In this document: one piece after another, positions 35,484 to 47,800 of the stretch
How positions within the stretch are numbered: the stretch's first letter is position 1
How the letters are laid out: every line of letters starts with the position of its first letter
Source: Typha latifolia
Lineage: Eukaryota > Streptophyta > Magnoliopsida > Poales > Typhaceae
Assembly (NCBI GenBank): GCA_019914945.1
Contig: CM034107.1
Span: forward strand, 9,548,001 to 9,612,000
DNA: 64,000 nucleotides
Reading direction: 5' to 3'
The notes under the pieces: generated by a model
Seen by the model: the letters and a program-made list of their open reading frames with translations, nothing else
What the model was told of the DNA's origin: nothing
Databases searched by the model: none
Translations under genes and position numbers: made by a program

Positions 35484-38400
35484 ATGGGGAAGAAGAAGAA
35501 GAAAAGTAAAGGTGGGCGGAGCCGTGGTAGGGCTTCTTCGAAGGACCATGGGTCCCAACTGGAGGATGATCAAGTTGTCCTCAATGAGGAGTTGACAGCA
35601 CTGTAAGAATTTTTTTTTGCTGTATATTCTATTATGTTACGATTTATTTGTAAGCCCGTTATTCACAGGAAGATGATGCTTTGTGAGGAAAAGAGGGATA
35701 TTTTTTGTGTGATAAATCAGTACATCCAGTGTAGAGTTCTTTCATATTATTATAGAAGGGGATCTTTCAAGAAGTGCGGATACGTTTATAGCTAATTGGG
35801 ATGCTTATGGGTGACAGAGATATATGAATGATTAAGTAGTAAAGGAGAACAGTTGCTTATTTTGTGACAAATTTTATTAAGGGTTTATCTTGTGACAAGA
35901 TAAACATTTAGTTAACCAAATGCCTTCCAAGTCGCATGTCGCAAGCTTGAAGGTGTAGAATGTGAGTGAGTGAGGAAAGTAAAGCGGTTTGCACTGGAAA
36001 AGTTAGCATCATTTGTACTCTAGAGGTTAGAGTTAGTCTTGTGGATGGAAAGTACTTCAGTCAGGGGACCATAGGCTGGAGTGAACAAGAAAAGCTAAGC
36101 AAGGAAAATACTTGTCACATAAATTCTTTTGATGTAATCACTGTTTCATCTTGTTCTCTTTAATAGTGGAGATTAGTAGTGTCTTTTCCTTGATTGAACA
36201 AGTTTGCTTATGTTGGAGTAGACTCAGGAGAATGCTTTATGCTTTCATAATATGGTGATATGTGGAGTGTTTTTGGAAACTTGCATGAAAATCTACTGAG
36301 TTTAAGATGATACATCAACTCTTCAATAGCTATGAGTTGTTAAACGCAATACTAGAAAAAGGTTGTTGAATCAAATGTGTTGGAACTTGGAAGAACAACT
36401 AAGGCATAACATATACATATACATATATATATATATATATATATTGTATGTATATGTATATATCAAGAGAATATCATCCTCTACTTTTGAAAAATATAGT
36501 TTCTAATAATATGTATCTAGGATTTTGAGTGTATTTGATGTTATGATGTTACTAGAAACATTGACCACTGTTAATTTTGAAGTACATATGATACCCTAGA
36601 CACCAGCACAATATTTGTCTTATCAAGCTGAACAAAGTTATCTGTAAAATCAGGTCATGCTTAGGAGATCAAGTAGGAGTAATCAGGTCATGCTTCATGA
36701 TATTTTGGAGTAATACCCTAGATAAGCAAGAAACACTAGCCTAAGCAATTAATAAGCAATAAAGATAAGTTGTGAGACTGTAGGATCACTAATATATTAG
36801 TACGATTTGTTATTTCTGAAGAAAAAGAGTTACATTAGAGGAAGAAACCATAGGATCCATGGATTTAAGTATCGGCCAATCCTAATCCATATCGCCGAAA
36901 TGGATCAGCCGATATGATCGATTTAGTCAATCCCCTCTCCAAATTGTCCGAAAAGAAAGGCCGATAACCGATACGGTCGATACGTATCGTTTTTTCATGC
37001 ACTCGATCCCGGTTCCAGAACCAATACTTAGAACTTTGATAGGATCACATATTTCCCTCATCGTTTGATTTTTTAATATCTCCCCATGATTCTAAGCCTT
37101 TCATGATACATCAGTTTGAAGATTAAAGAGCATTTGAAGACCATAGTGTTCCAAAGCAATCAAATCTTACTAGTCACATGGCTATTTTATTTGCTTTCTC
37201 CACAATTGTCAGCTTTCAGACATGATAACATTACACCACCAAAGAGAATCATGAGGCTAAGGCCTGCAGATATGTAGTCAGACATTCGATGTTAGCCTTT
37301 ATAGTGTACTTCATCTTCTTGCACTTCCTACCAAGGCAATAAGAATGCTTCAGACATAAAACATTACACCATCAGCAAGAGAATCATGAGGCTATCCATC
37401 AGAAACTAGCAGTGCCCTTAGGCCTGCGGATACATAATCAGATATTTGGTGTGTAGCCTGTATAGTGCACTCCATCTTCTTACACTTCCTACCAAAGGCA
37501 ATAAGAATGCTTGCCGTTCAAGAAGAGAAGAAACATGATTATTATGATATGTTCGACTTATTTTTTTTTTTCTATAAAAGAATAAAATATATTTTTCACA
37601 AAAATTGGCAGAGGCCAGTCAAAGTTACAATACATCAAATGGGCCTGAATTAGCTTTGCAGAAAATAAAAGATGTTTATCTTGTGACAAGCTAAAGAAAA
37701 TTAAACATTTTAGTTAATCAAGCAGTTAATGGCATTTCTGCCACTTTTTTTATTTTTTTCCTTTTGTTTTGATAACATCTTATACTCTCTTATTCAAGGG
37801 CTGCCATATTTCAAGAGGACTTTAAAATTGTCTCAGAACCACCTCATACACAGTTTAAAATTAATCTCAGGTACTCTATCTACTTGCTTTAGCTCTTTAT
37901 ATATTCCAAACTGTTTGTGGCATCATCATATATTTGTAATTGTTAAGATACATGACCATGCAAGCAGGCCTTATTCTAATGATATGGGTTTCGAAGATCT
38001 CAACATTTCAGCTGTTCTTGTTGTAAGGCAAGTGTGGTTCTTCAGTGGTTTTCTTTTAGATTCTTTCGTTGTTTCATATTCTAGTGATCCTTTCATGTTC
38101 CACATTTAGATGCTTACCTGGGTATCCTCACAAGTGTCCAAAGTTAAAAATAGTTCCAGAAAAAGGTTTATCTGAGAAAGATGCTAATCAACTACTCTCA
38201 CTGCTTCTTGACCAGGTAAGACAGTACCACTGTTCAGAAAGCTATTTCTAGGTCAATCTTCTCTTGGATAACATGAAAAATATTATTAATAGTTAACAGC
38301 CTTTGCAAATATCGATCACTTTTAATATGTATCTAACTTTGAATAATATTGCTTGATAATGAAAGCTTTAATTGTACAAATTTTTGGTGGGAAGTCATCT

Positions 38401-38833
38401 ATGATGATGTCATGTGATATTGTGACCTTACATTTTGACATTATATTAACACAACTGGGGAATGTGTTAGCATTTAGCAATTCACCAGGGTGAGCCTACA
38501 CTTAGCACGGCACATGCCTTGTTGAACCAATACAACATGCCTCATGCCAATGGCACATCAATGCTTACTATGTGGCTAATGTTTACTAACACAAATGAAT
38601 GAATGATATGAGTTCATATGCAAAATCGGGTATTTTCAACTCACTAAGCTGCAGTGTTGTGTCATGTTAGCTGTTTTAGTTCATAATAATTTTTTACTTA
38701 AGTTGACTCATCCTTTGATATCCATTAGGCAAACATTAATGCTCGAGAGGGACGAGTAATGATTTATGAGTTGGTGGAGGCTGCTCAAGAGTTTCTATCC
38801 GAAATTGTTCCAGTGGATCACTCACTAAATTCT
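35484..38833 (+). CDS. GCN2: GCN2 exons 1-5: basic N-terminus and RWD domain
   Basis: Encodes residues 1-154. The start [16 protein letters not shown] is followed by the RWD domain from about residue 30: [43 protein letters not shown] and [19 protein letters not shown]. The PGYP-type turn seen here (PGYPHKCP) is the RWD signature. In GCN2 this domain binds the activator GCN1. Exon 3 ends in AG followed by GCAAGT, so the third intron (38028-38109) is GC-AG; using the nearby GT three codons' worth upstream would break the frame. Intron 1 is 2.2 kb and carries a Mutator-like MITE, an AT microsatellite and a tandem duplication. Confidence 0.92.
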
Positions 38834-41800
38834 GTAAGTTAGCTACATAGCTTTGAGCCTTTGACATTTAATGTCATGAAGGGTTGGTTATCCTTATCTG
38901 TTCTTTTTAAAATTTCTACTAAATTAAGTTTACTTTCTAAAGGCGGAATGTGATTTACATGTAGTTTGTTATTGCTGCCCTTTCCTTCGGATTATTCTTA
39001 AGTGCATGGTTCTTGATACATATTCTTATGTAAGAAAAAGAGAATAAGGATAATTGTACATCAGGTTAAGTAGCTATATATTGTAATTACTGTGAAATCC
39101 TTTCCAGTTGAAGTTTATGCCAGAATTGGTCACAGCTATTCCCATCATCAAAAGTTCAAAACAACAATTGGGACCTTCATGCTAATGTTATGTGTAAATG
39201 ATGCTGTAGTCATGATGTATTTAGTATATACTTTGATCTACTTAATTCTGCTCGATTTGCTTATATTCAGGCCTTCTGAGTGCTTTGTCCATCTTTTTGC
39301 CACTTCTCTTTGTCTGCCCTAGGCAGCTTCCTATGAGATCTTGGCATGTGGCTACTGTTGGAGAAGTTTAGTATAAAAGAATAGGTTTAAAATAATCTCA
39401 AAATAAAAGAAGAGGAGAATTTCAAGAAGTCATTTCTTCTTTATCATTTGGCTCAAGCTGATGGCACATCGCATACATTATGGTTATATGTACTAAGACC
39501 TGTTACAAAGATCTGAAGATAAAGATAGATGGCATTATGTTCAATAAACATAAGTGTAACTTGTCAAAAGTACACTTCTTTTATGCCTTTTATAGGCAAC
39601 ACAATATATACTGTTCTAGGTGATGGAAGAAATGGCCTCATCCTCATTTTCCATCTTTTTCTCATCTCTGTTTCCCATTTTTCTAATGGTATATCCTAGT
39701 TATCAATACATTGTTTGTTTCTATAGTATATTCATCTTTATGCATTTTATGCATTAACTTTCCATTATCTCTTCTCTTTTGCCTGGTGTTAAATTAGTCG
39801 CAGTTTTCTGCATTTATAGTTTATGATATTTATAGACAATTTTTGATATTGTTTGTTTTCTTACTTACTTTTGCTGAAATTCTATTGCAGGTTCTTAGTA
39901 TGGGCTCAATAAAAAAGGATCAGTCACTTGATGGGAATGTAGCAGGTCAACCAGATGAGCGATCTTATTCTGAGGGTCCTTATGTTTACAGTTTGATTGA
40001 TCTATACAGTGAGTTGTCTGGTGAAAATGCAAGTTGGGGCGGTCATAGTAGAAAAGTGTCAATTGAGAACAACTATAAAACCTTAAGGGTACAAACTGGG
40101 CTAATTGATAAGGACAAGAGGAAGGAAATCTTGTTGCAATCCCATATTTCAGCTCATGTTGACAATCTTATTACAGAAAGTTCCTCCCGGAATGTGGCAT
40201 CTGAAGTGTTGCGTGCTGCGAAATATACTGTTATACCAGAAGCTGCAACAAAATTAAATGTTGTTGCAGAAGAAAGTGAGACTGATAGCAAAACCACATC
40301 TACCAGTGAACGAGAATCAATATTTGGTACTTCAGAGAAGAGTTCCGATTGCAGAGATCAGCTTAAGGTAAGAAAGAATAGGGAAATTTCAAATAACACC
40401 CTACATCTTTGTCTTTTTGTGATTAATACTCTGTCTTTGAGCTATAAGTAATCCGATCCTCCTTTTGCCTATTCATATCACACCTTGATTATCTTAAACT
40501 AACCAAATCTCTAACAAAACATTATCAAAATAGGAATATTTTGTTAGGGATATTAAGTTTACCTTTAAAATACCTAAAATACCCTTATTTTCTCCTTTCT
40601 TTTTTTGGTAATTTCTAAAATATCATTGTCTGAAGTACCATTACAAAATTCAAATTTCTTTGCGGATATCTTTCAAGGGTATTTTAAATTTTTAAGAAAT
40701 TTAATTAGACTGGGGTTAGGCTGGAAGTGTATTGGAGGTATTAGTAACTTCACTCGGCTAATATGGGCTTATTTAGTGGGTTGTTGGCACATGGTATGAA
40801 GGGTGCCAGTGGCATTCTCCTAAGTCAGGTTTTCAGGATGAGTGCCCAGCCTAGGCATGAGGGGTGCCAGATTGTTAAATCTTTTAACAATGCGCTCAAA
40901 GCTGATTGTGAGGAAATAAATTACGATTAACTGCCCTTTTCTAAGGTTTGATATGTAGAGGCGAATCTATAATGTTATCATCTGCAAATTTGATGCCGAA
41001 TGAATTTAATTGTTTTTATCGTCCTATGGATGGTGATATAAGTATATAACTATTAGAATGTCAGATCTTTGCGTAGTGCCCGACAAAAGAATACTAAATG
41101 GCGATCATGTTTTGGCCTAAGCATCATATGAGAAAGAATGTGGCAAATTCAAACTATTTTACGTATAACTAGTCTAGAGATGCTTTGACACTTGAAGTTT
41201 CTTATGGAAGCTTTCTTGTAAGTTTATAATCTGTTTAGCTTGTACATTTCGTCATGTAAAAGACCTTAGGAGTCACTTGAAGTGACAATTAAGTTTTGTC
41301 GCAAGAGTGCTGCTTGTGGTGGTTTTGAGTCATGAAAACAACCTCTCCATCATTGGAAGTAAGGCTAGATATATCTTGCCCTTTGTAGACCCCACATTAG
41401 CAGGAAATTTGTGCACTATGACACCGTCTTCTTGTAGAACACTTTTAATTCAAGTTTCCATGACAGGAACATTTGAAAGTTGGAAAGGCAATAATTATAT
41501 TTCAATGTGTAAAATTATCCAATGATACATTGAATCACATTGATACATTGATATATTTCAATGTGTAAAATTTATCCAATGATACATTAAATTTCAATGT
41601 GTAAAATTTATCCAATGATACATTAAATTTCAATGTGTAAAATTTATCCATCTTACCTTGTAGGATGCCAGCCTTGACATAAAACTAAGGGAGGCTGGTT
41701 CTGGTTCAGATGTCGGGTCTTCATGTTCACCATCTTTTGCTTCAGTCACCTTTGATGAGGAATCTCAGAACAAGAAAAAGGATCTACTTTTGGTATTCTT

Positions 41801-44800
41801 CTATTGCTTATGACGTTCGCACAAATCTCATATATCTTCTTGTCTTGAATCTCATTTTCACCTTCTTAATCAGGTACACTTGCTTCGTTTAGCTTCCTCT
41901 TCTAACGGATCATTTTCTAGCGCTTTGCCAGAAATATCATCAGAATTATGCAACCTAGGGGTACATTTGCAGTTATGACAGTTATTCATTTTTGCTTGTA
42001 CTATATTGTGCATTGTCCTTAGCGTGCTGCTTATCTATTGCATAGAGCAGGTGCTTTCAGAATGGGCTAAGAATTTAGTTGCTGCACCTTCTGTGATTTT
42101 CAGCGAAGAGTTTGATCATGCTTTCGAACAACATATGGTTTGTCTCCCAGTTGATATTTATACTCTTCTCTTACTTATTTGCAAAGGTGAAATTTACTTT
42201 GCTACCATTTATTGTGGTTTTCTGATTAACTGTATAGATCTCTTCGCGATTCTCTTACTTTTGGAAACCAGATGGTAGTTTTCTTGGGGATAACAATTCA
42301 ACCAGATCAAATTCTCGTTATCTTAATGACTTTGAAGAGGTCCGATCACTTGGTAAGGATGTCACTTCTTTTTATTATTCTGTTTTTAAGACACTATCAT
42401 TTTTTAGTTTCTCAAAAAGTCAAAATTGGTGCCTTTGAGTTCCTACACTTAATCCCAAAATGAAAGCACTTGATTTTACAAATACAGATCACACTTAGTA
42501 GTAATAGTAATTATTGAGTTTAGTTGTTGTAGCAAAAGATTATAGGTAGCAAAATTAGAGAAGCAAAAAGACTATAGCTTCTGTAGCCTTTCTATAGATA
42601 CCATTCTTAGCTTCTAAACTTGTGACTGACTGGGAATTGAATTGAATTGTACATGCACTAATTTGTCAGTTATTGCGAATAGATTCTTTAGTAATGTGGT
42701 TTTTCTTCCCTCCCTTCAAACAACTTTGCATGAAGCCTGCCTTCTAGGACATGCCAAGCTTCATTTACCATTTTTTTTTGTTTTTGGCAAAAGGCCATAG
42801 TCCAGTTCCATTAAAACATTAATTACCTCCTGTTCTTTTTGTAGACAGAACCAAAAGAAAGAGTTACTTCATTACCCATGTTAGTATCACTGGCAAGTGG
42901 CAAGTGCTATAGATTCTCTAGGCACGTTGTTTGCTTCCTTCCCTCCAAACAACTTAGCATGAAACCTAGCCACCAATCTAGAAGGGAGATTGTTGGATTT
43001 TGTTATTCGAAGTTCGAACAACTGTTGGTGTATGGAACATGTCAACTTATTTGTCATCCAAACTCCAAAGTGCGATTGTTAGATGGAAAGAATGTTGTTA
43101 CTTTTCCTTAACCTGTACTTCTGATTTTGATTTTAGAGGTTGAGGGGAGGATGGTGGGTGTTTTTTAAGCTCCCTTTATTTACCAATTTGAATGGCGGGA
43201 TGGGTACTATCACGACCCAAAATCATAATCATGATCGGGCATACACTTCAATATGCTTGAGATACACAAAATCTTACTAATACTTTCTAATCACACAATG
43301 ACAATAATTAATGAGAAAATCTAACTTCAATAATTTAATTCAAGAATAACAAAAATAATCAATGTCATCATTAATGTGTCTCTAAGCAAATTGAATTAAC
43401 AGATAGTCTAAAACATAAATACCAAAAGAACTGAAAGGTAAAAAGGGTAGATCCTAAGTGGAGATGGAATCCCGGTGCATCCTACTCATCGCCATGCTGA
43501 CGTTACCTGAAATATTAGAAGAGAAAATCCTGAGTCGACAACTATAGTTCGGTGAGTGAAATCCACCTAAAAGCCAAAAAAATTCAAAATTTACAACTTA
43601 AATAAAATCTAAATCCAATGATATAAAATAACAATAATAATAGCATAAAGTCATCTTGTAATATGCTCAGATACTGAATTTTTTCTTAATAACAATAATG
43701 TCATTTTTCTCAATTGGGTCTATACCATGTGGATTAACATTAACTAGAAGTCATTTTGAAATGACGCTTGAGTTTTTTCTTCATAGTTGATTCAGTTAGG
43801 GTTACTAGGAGGTGTCACTATGTGATAAATATGCCCTGTCTCTTTCATTAACTGTTGAGAGAGATTAGAATCACCTCAGGCATTAATCATTGAGAGAGAT
43901 TAGAATCACCTCAGACATTAACCGTTAAGAGAGATTAGAATCACCTCAAGAAGTCTTTCGATCTAATCTGAGATTATTTTTTAACCCCGTTAGAGTATTT
44001 AAGAAAGTCACTACAATAATCTAAAATTTTTCTGGATTTCTAATTAGACTTGAGTCACCGTGGACAATCGCAAGCGATCCATATCGGGACTGTTCTCTAA
44101 GTTATACCAAATACTAGTTATGTTTTTTCCCACTAAAATTTGCAATTTGCACGAAGTATAGCGAATCATTGAGTTACATATTTTGCACATAGAATTATAA
44201 TAATTAAATTGCACACAGAAAATATAATAAATAAATTTGTACACAGAGAAATACATAGTCTGATAAAAAATATGAAACACAATATGAATAAATATGTAAG
44301 TAAACCTACACACTTGAGTTTAGGTAAAATAACTGAAATATTTAATTTCTAGTCCATGCGCTAAAAATCACCACATTTAAATAATAAAGAATAACAGAAA
44401 TTTAATTTAATCCCTAATACAGTTTTTGAATTTTATAACAAAATAAATTGCTAAAATGGGCTAATTTAAGCCCAAAATTTCGAGGCTGCATTGTAGTTGC
44501 TACAACCCAGTCAAACCATATATGGGCCCATGGCCCAAAACCCATTTATTTACCCACGGGCTGGCAGTTGCAGCCCACAAATTCAAAAGATGGATTGGGC
44601 TAAAGGCCCAATCCAATTAGCTTACCAACTTAGGTCGGGTTTATTGGGTTTGAATCCAAACTCGAACCCAGACCTGAACCCAAAGGGTAGGGTCAAGTCA
44701 AACCAAGCTCTCTTTCACCCGATGGAGAAGAAGATGATGGAGAAGGGGAGGAGAAGAAAAATGAGGCTTGCTCGATAGCCAATAGCGACCTGAGCCACGA

Positions 44801-47800
44801 GGGCTCTAAAGAGGGGCACCCACGGCATGAGACCAATGGCGCAAAGCTTCTAGTGACGGAGTGGCAGCGACCTGAAGCTACCGGCCAGCGTGATTCGCCG
44901 ATGGCGCCGCAACCCCACAAATTAGGTATTTCTAATCTACCCTATTAAACTTAAATTACATTTAACGGGTGTGAGAGGATTTATATCACGACCCAAATTG
45001 GAATCATGATCGGCCATGTACTTCAATGCACTTGAGATACACGAAGCTTTAACTAATATTTTTCTACATCTTAAAATAATAAGAATTTAATTATGAACAA
45101 CTAACTCCAATAAATATAATCCAACAAGAAAGAAACACCAATGTCATTGATAATGTGTCACCAATCAAACTAAAATAACAGATGATTTAGAATAAAATGT
45201 CTAATACAGTTGATGGACAAAATAGTAAAATTTTAAGTGGAAGTGGGGTTTCAGTACATCTTACTTTTAGCCTCCATGTGGATCAACACCTGAAATATTA
45301 GAAGAGGGAACCCATGAGCCAACAATTATAGTTCATTGAGTGAAATCCACTCAAAAGTCAAATAAAGTTGAATCCATAACTTCAAATAAATACAAGTCCA
45401 ATAATATAAAATCAGAATCTTACTAAGCTTGCTTATGATAACAATAATAATAACAATATAAGTAATAACAGAGTGAATTATATCTCACAACATGGTTCAT
45501 GTCAATATGTTGAGTTTTTTTCAATATTAATAATAATGTCATATGTCTCAACTTGGGATTGTTCCTAAGGATCCATATCAACTACAAGTCACCTTAATAT
45601 GCACTTGAGTTTTTTCCTTATAGTTAATCCAATTAGTGTCACCAGGAGGCATCACTATGTGATAAACTCTCCCTGTCTTTTCTACTAACTATAGAGAAAT
45701 ATTAGAGTCACCTTAGGAAGATATCTAATCTAGCCTGAGACTGTTCTTTAAGCGTATTAGAGTCACTTAAATAGATCATATGCTGATAAGGTATAGGTCT
45801 GACCCCTGGACTTCAAGGTTGTCTTGAGTCACCACAGGGAGATGCACGAAAAATATCTAGCCTGTGTCTGTTCTCAAAGTCTTTTCACGTATCAATTTTT
45901 TTTGTACTAATATTAGATCAATTAAATGATTATATACACTAAGTATAGTAATGTAGTGGGTTTCATATTTTGCACACAGAACATAATAATGCACAAAAAT
46001 ATAATAATGTATTTGCACACTGAATTATACGTGATCTAATAAAAAGCATAAAATATAAAACAAATAAATAAAATAAATACGTAAGTGAACCCACTCACTT
46101 GTGTCTAGGTGAAATGACTGAATTCTCTAGTCAATGGGTTAAGAAAAATCATCATATTTTATAATAAATAAATAACATATTTCAATTTAACTAATATTAT
46201 GATTTCTAAAATTTAAACTAAGTAAATAGCTAAAATGGGTTGATTTAAACCCATTGGATTGGGCTAGGTTGTGGCTGGCCCGCAGCCCACAAGATTTGAA
46301 TTAAACGGGTTGGGCCAAGGCCTAGCAAATAAATTAGCAATGGACAGGGCTATGGGTTAGTCGCAGCCCATTATTTGCTAATTTGGTTTAGGTCGGGTTT
46401 TGGATCCGAAATCCAACCCGAACTCGCAACTAAAAAAAAAACAAAAGGGAAGGGGTTGGCTCGGTCTAACCTGAGCCCTACCCCACCCTTCTTCCTCGAG
46501 AGGGTCGACGCGAGGAAGAGAGAGAAGAGAGAGAGTCCACCGGCGATCGCCGCCATCGGTAGTCACCGGCCACATCCTAAGCTCTCCACCACGATCGCAG
46601 CCACGGTAACCACACGAGGTGGAGGAGAGGCCGCCGATGACGACAAACGCTTCTAACTCATTGTCGGCGGCGATTTGAGCCATGAGGGCTCCAAGGAAGC
46701 ACACCTACAACACGAGGTCAACGACATGAAACTCTGGCACATGAGCGGTAGCGACTCGATGTTGCCGGCTGGCTCGATTCACCGACTACACCGCTTTGCC
46801 TAAAAAATAGGTATTTTTATTCTAACTTATTAGACTTAAATTAATTATGAGGAATGTGAGAGGGCTAATCTGCGAGTTGTCGAGTGTTCTCCGATCACTT
46901 CGGCATTGTACGTGCGACCCTTTTTTTTTTCTTCTTTTGGTTCTCACAACTTACCTACGAGTTGCGTGGTGGCCTTTGATTGCTTCGGCTGTCCAATTCC
47001 ACGGTGACGACTCCGACGATATAAAAAGGAAAAAGAACGAGAGGAAAGAAATGGTTGGGTTAAAAGAGAGAGATGGGGGTATTTAGGGTTTTATTTATAG
47101 AAAGAACTCAAATCTGATTTTGATTTGGATTTGACCAAAACTCTCACGACTTCCTCGTCGCATGCCGGAGAGGGAGAGGGAGAGGGAGAGGGTGAAGGGT
47201 GCGCAAGTGCAGTGCATGTGCGCCCCAAGAGATCTTTTTTTTTCCCAATTCTTACAGGTACTCTTATGCTAAGAATCTTGTTCCTTATGGGCCTCTTTCA
47301 TTTTTCAGACTTTGATTGCTTCAAAACTATAGATTCTTTTTGTGGAATGGTACTTGGATACTTGTGATGAAAGCAAGCCTCATATAGGAAACAAAGTACA
47401 GAAGAATGTGAGATTCTTAGAAGTATCACATATGTCTATTCAATTCCAATACAATTTTATGTCAAATGGCATGGGATCTGATCACTGATGTGATATTCCA
47501 ATAATGGTTAGTTAGTCTTATAATGAAATTATATTGTTTGATGTAAAAAACTTCTCACTACTTTTGCTATTCGATGAGGTTGATTTGCAATGGAGTTTAA
47601 ACTTTATCTTGACAGTGCATCTGCCTTTACATTGATGGTGTGCTTCTGTGCTGTTTCTGGCAGGTCATGGGGGCTTTGGCCATGTTGCATTATGCACAAA
47701 TAAGCTAGATGGGCGGCAATATGCTGTGAAAAAGATTCTCCTTAAGGATAAAAGCCCTCATTTTTATGAAAGAATTTTGAGGTTTTGTATTTCCCCACCT

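Noticed and set aside
39092..39322. 76-codon frame in GCN2 intron 5
   Set aside because: Lies between confirmed exons, with no splice continuity or motif; AT-rich intron sequence.
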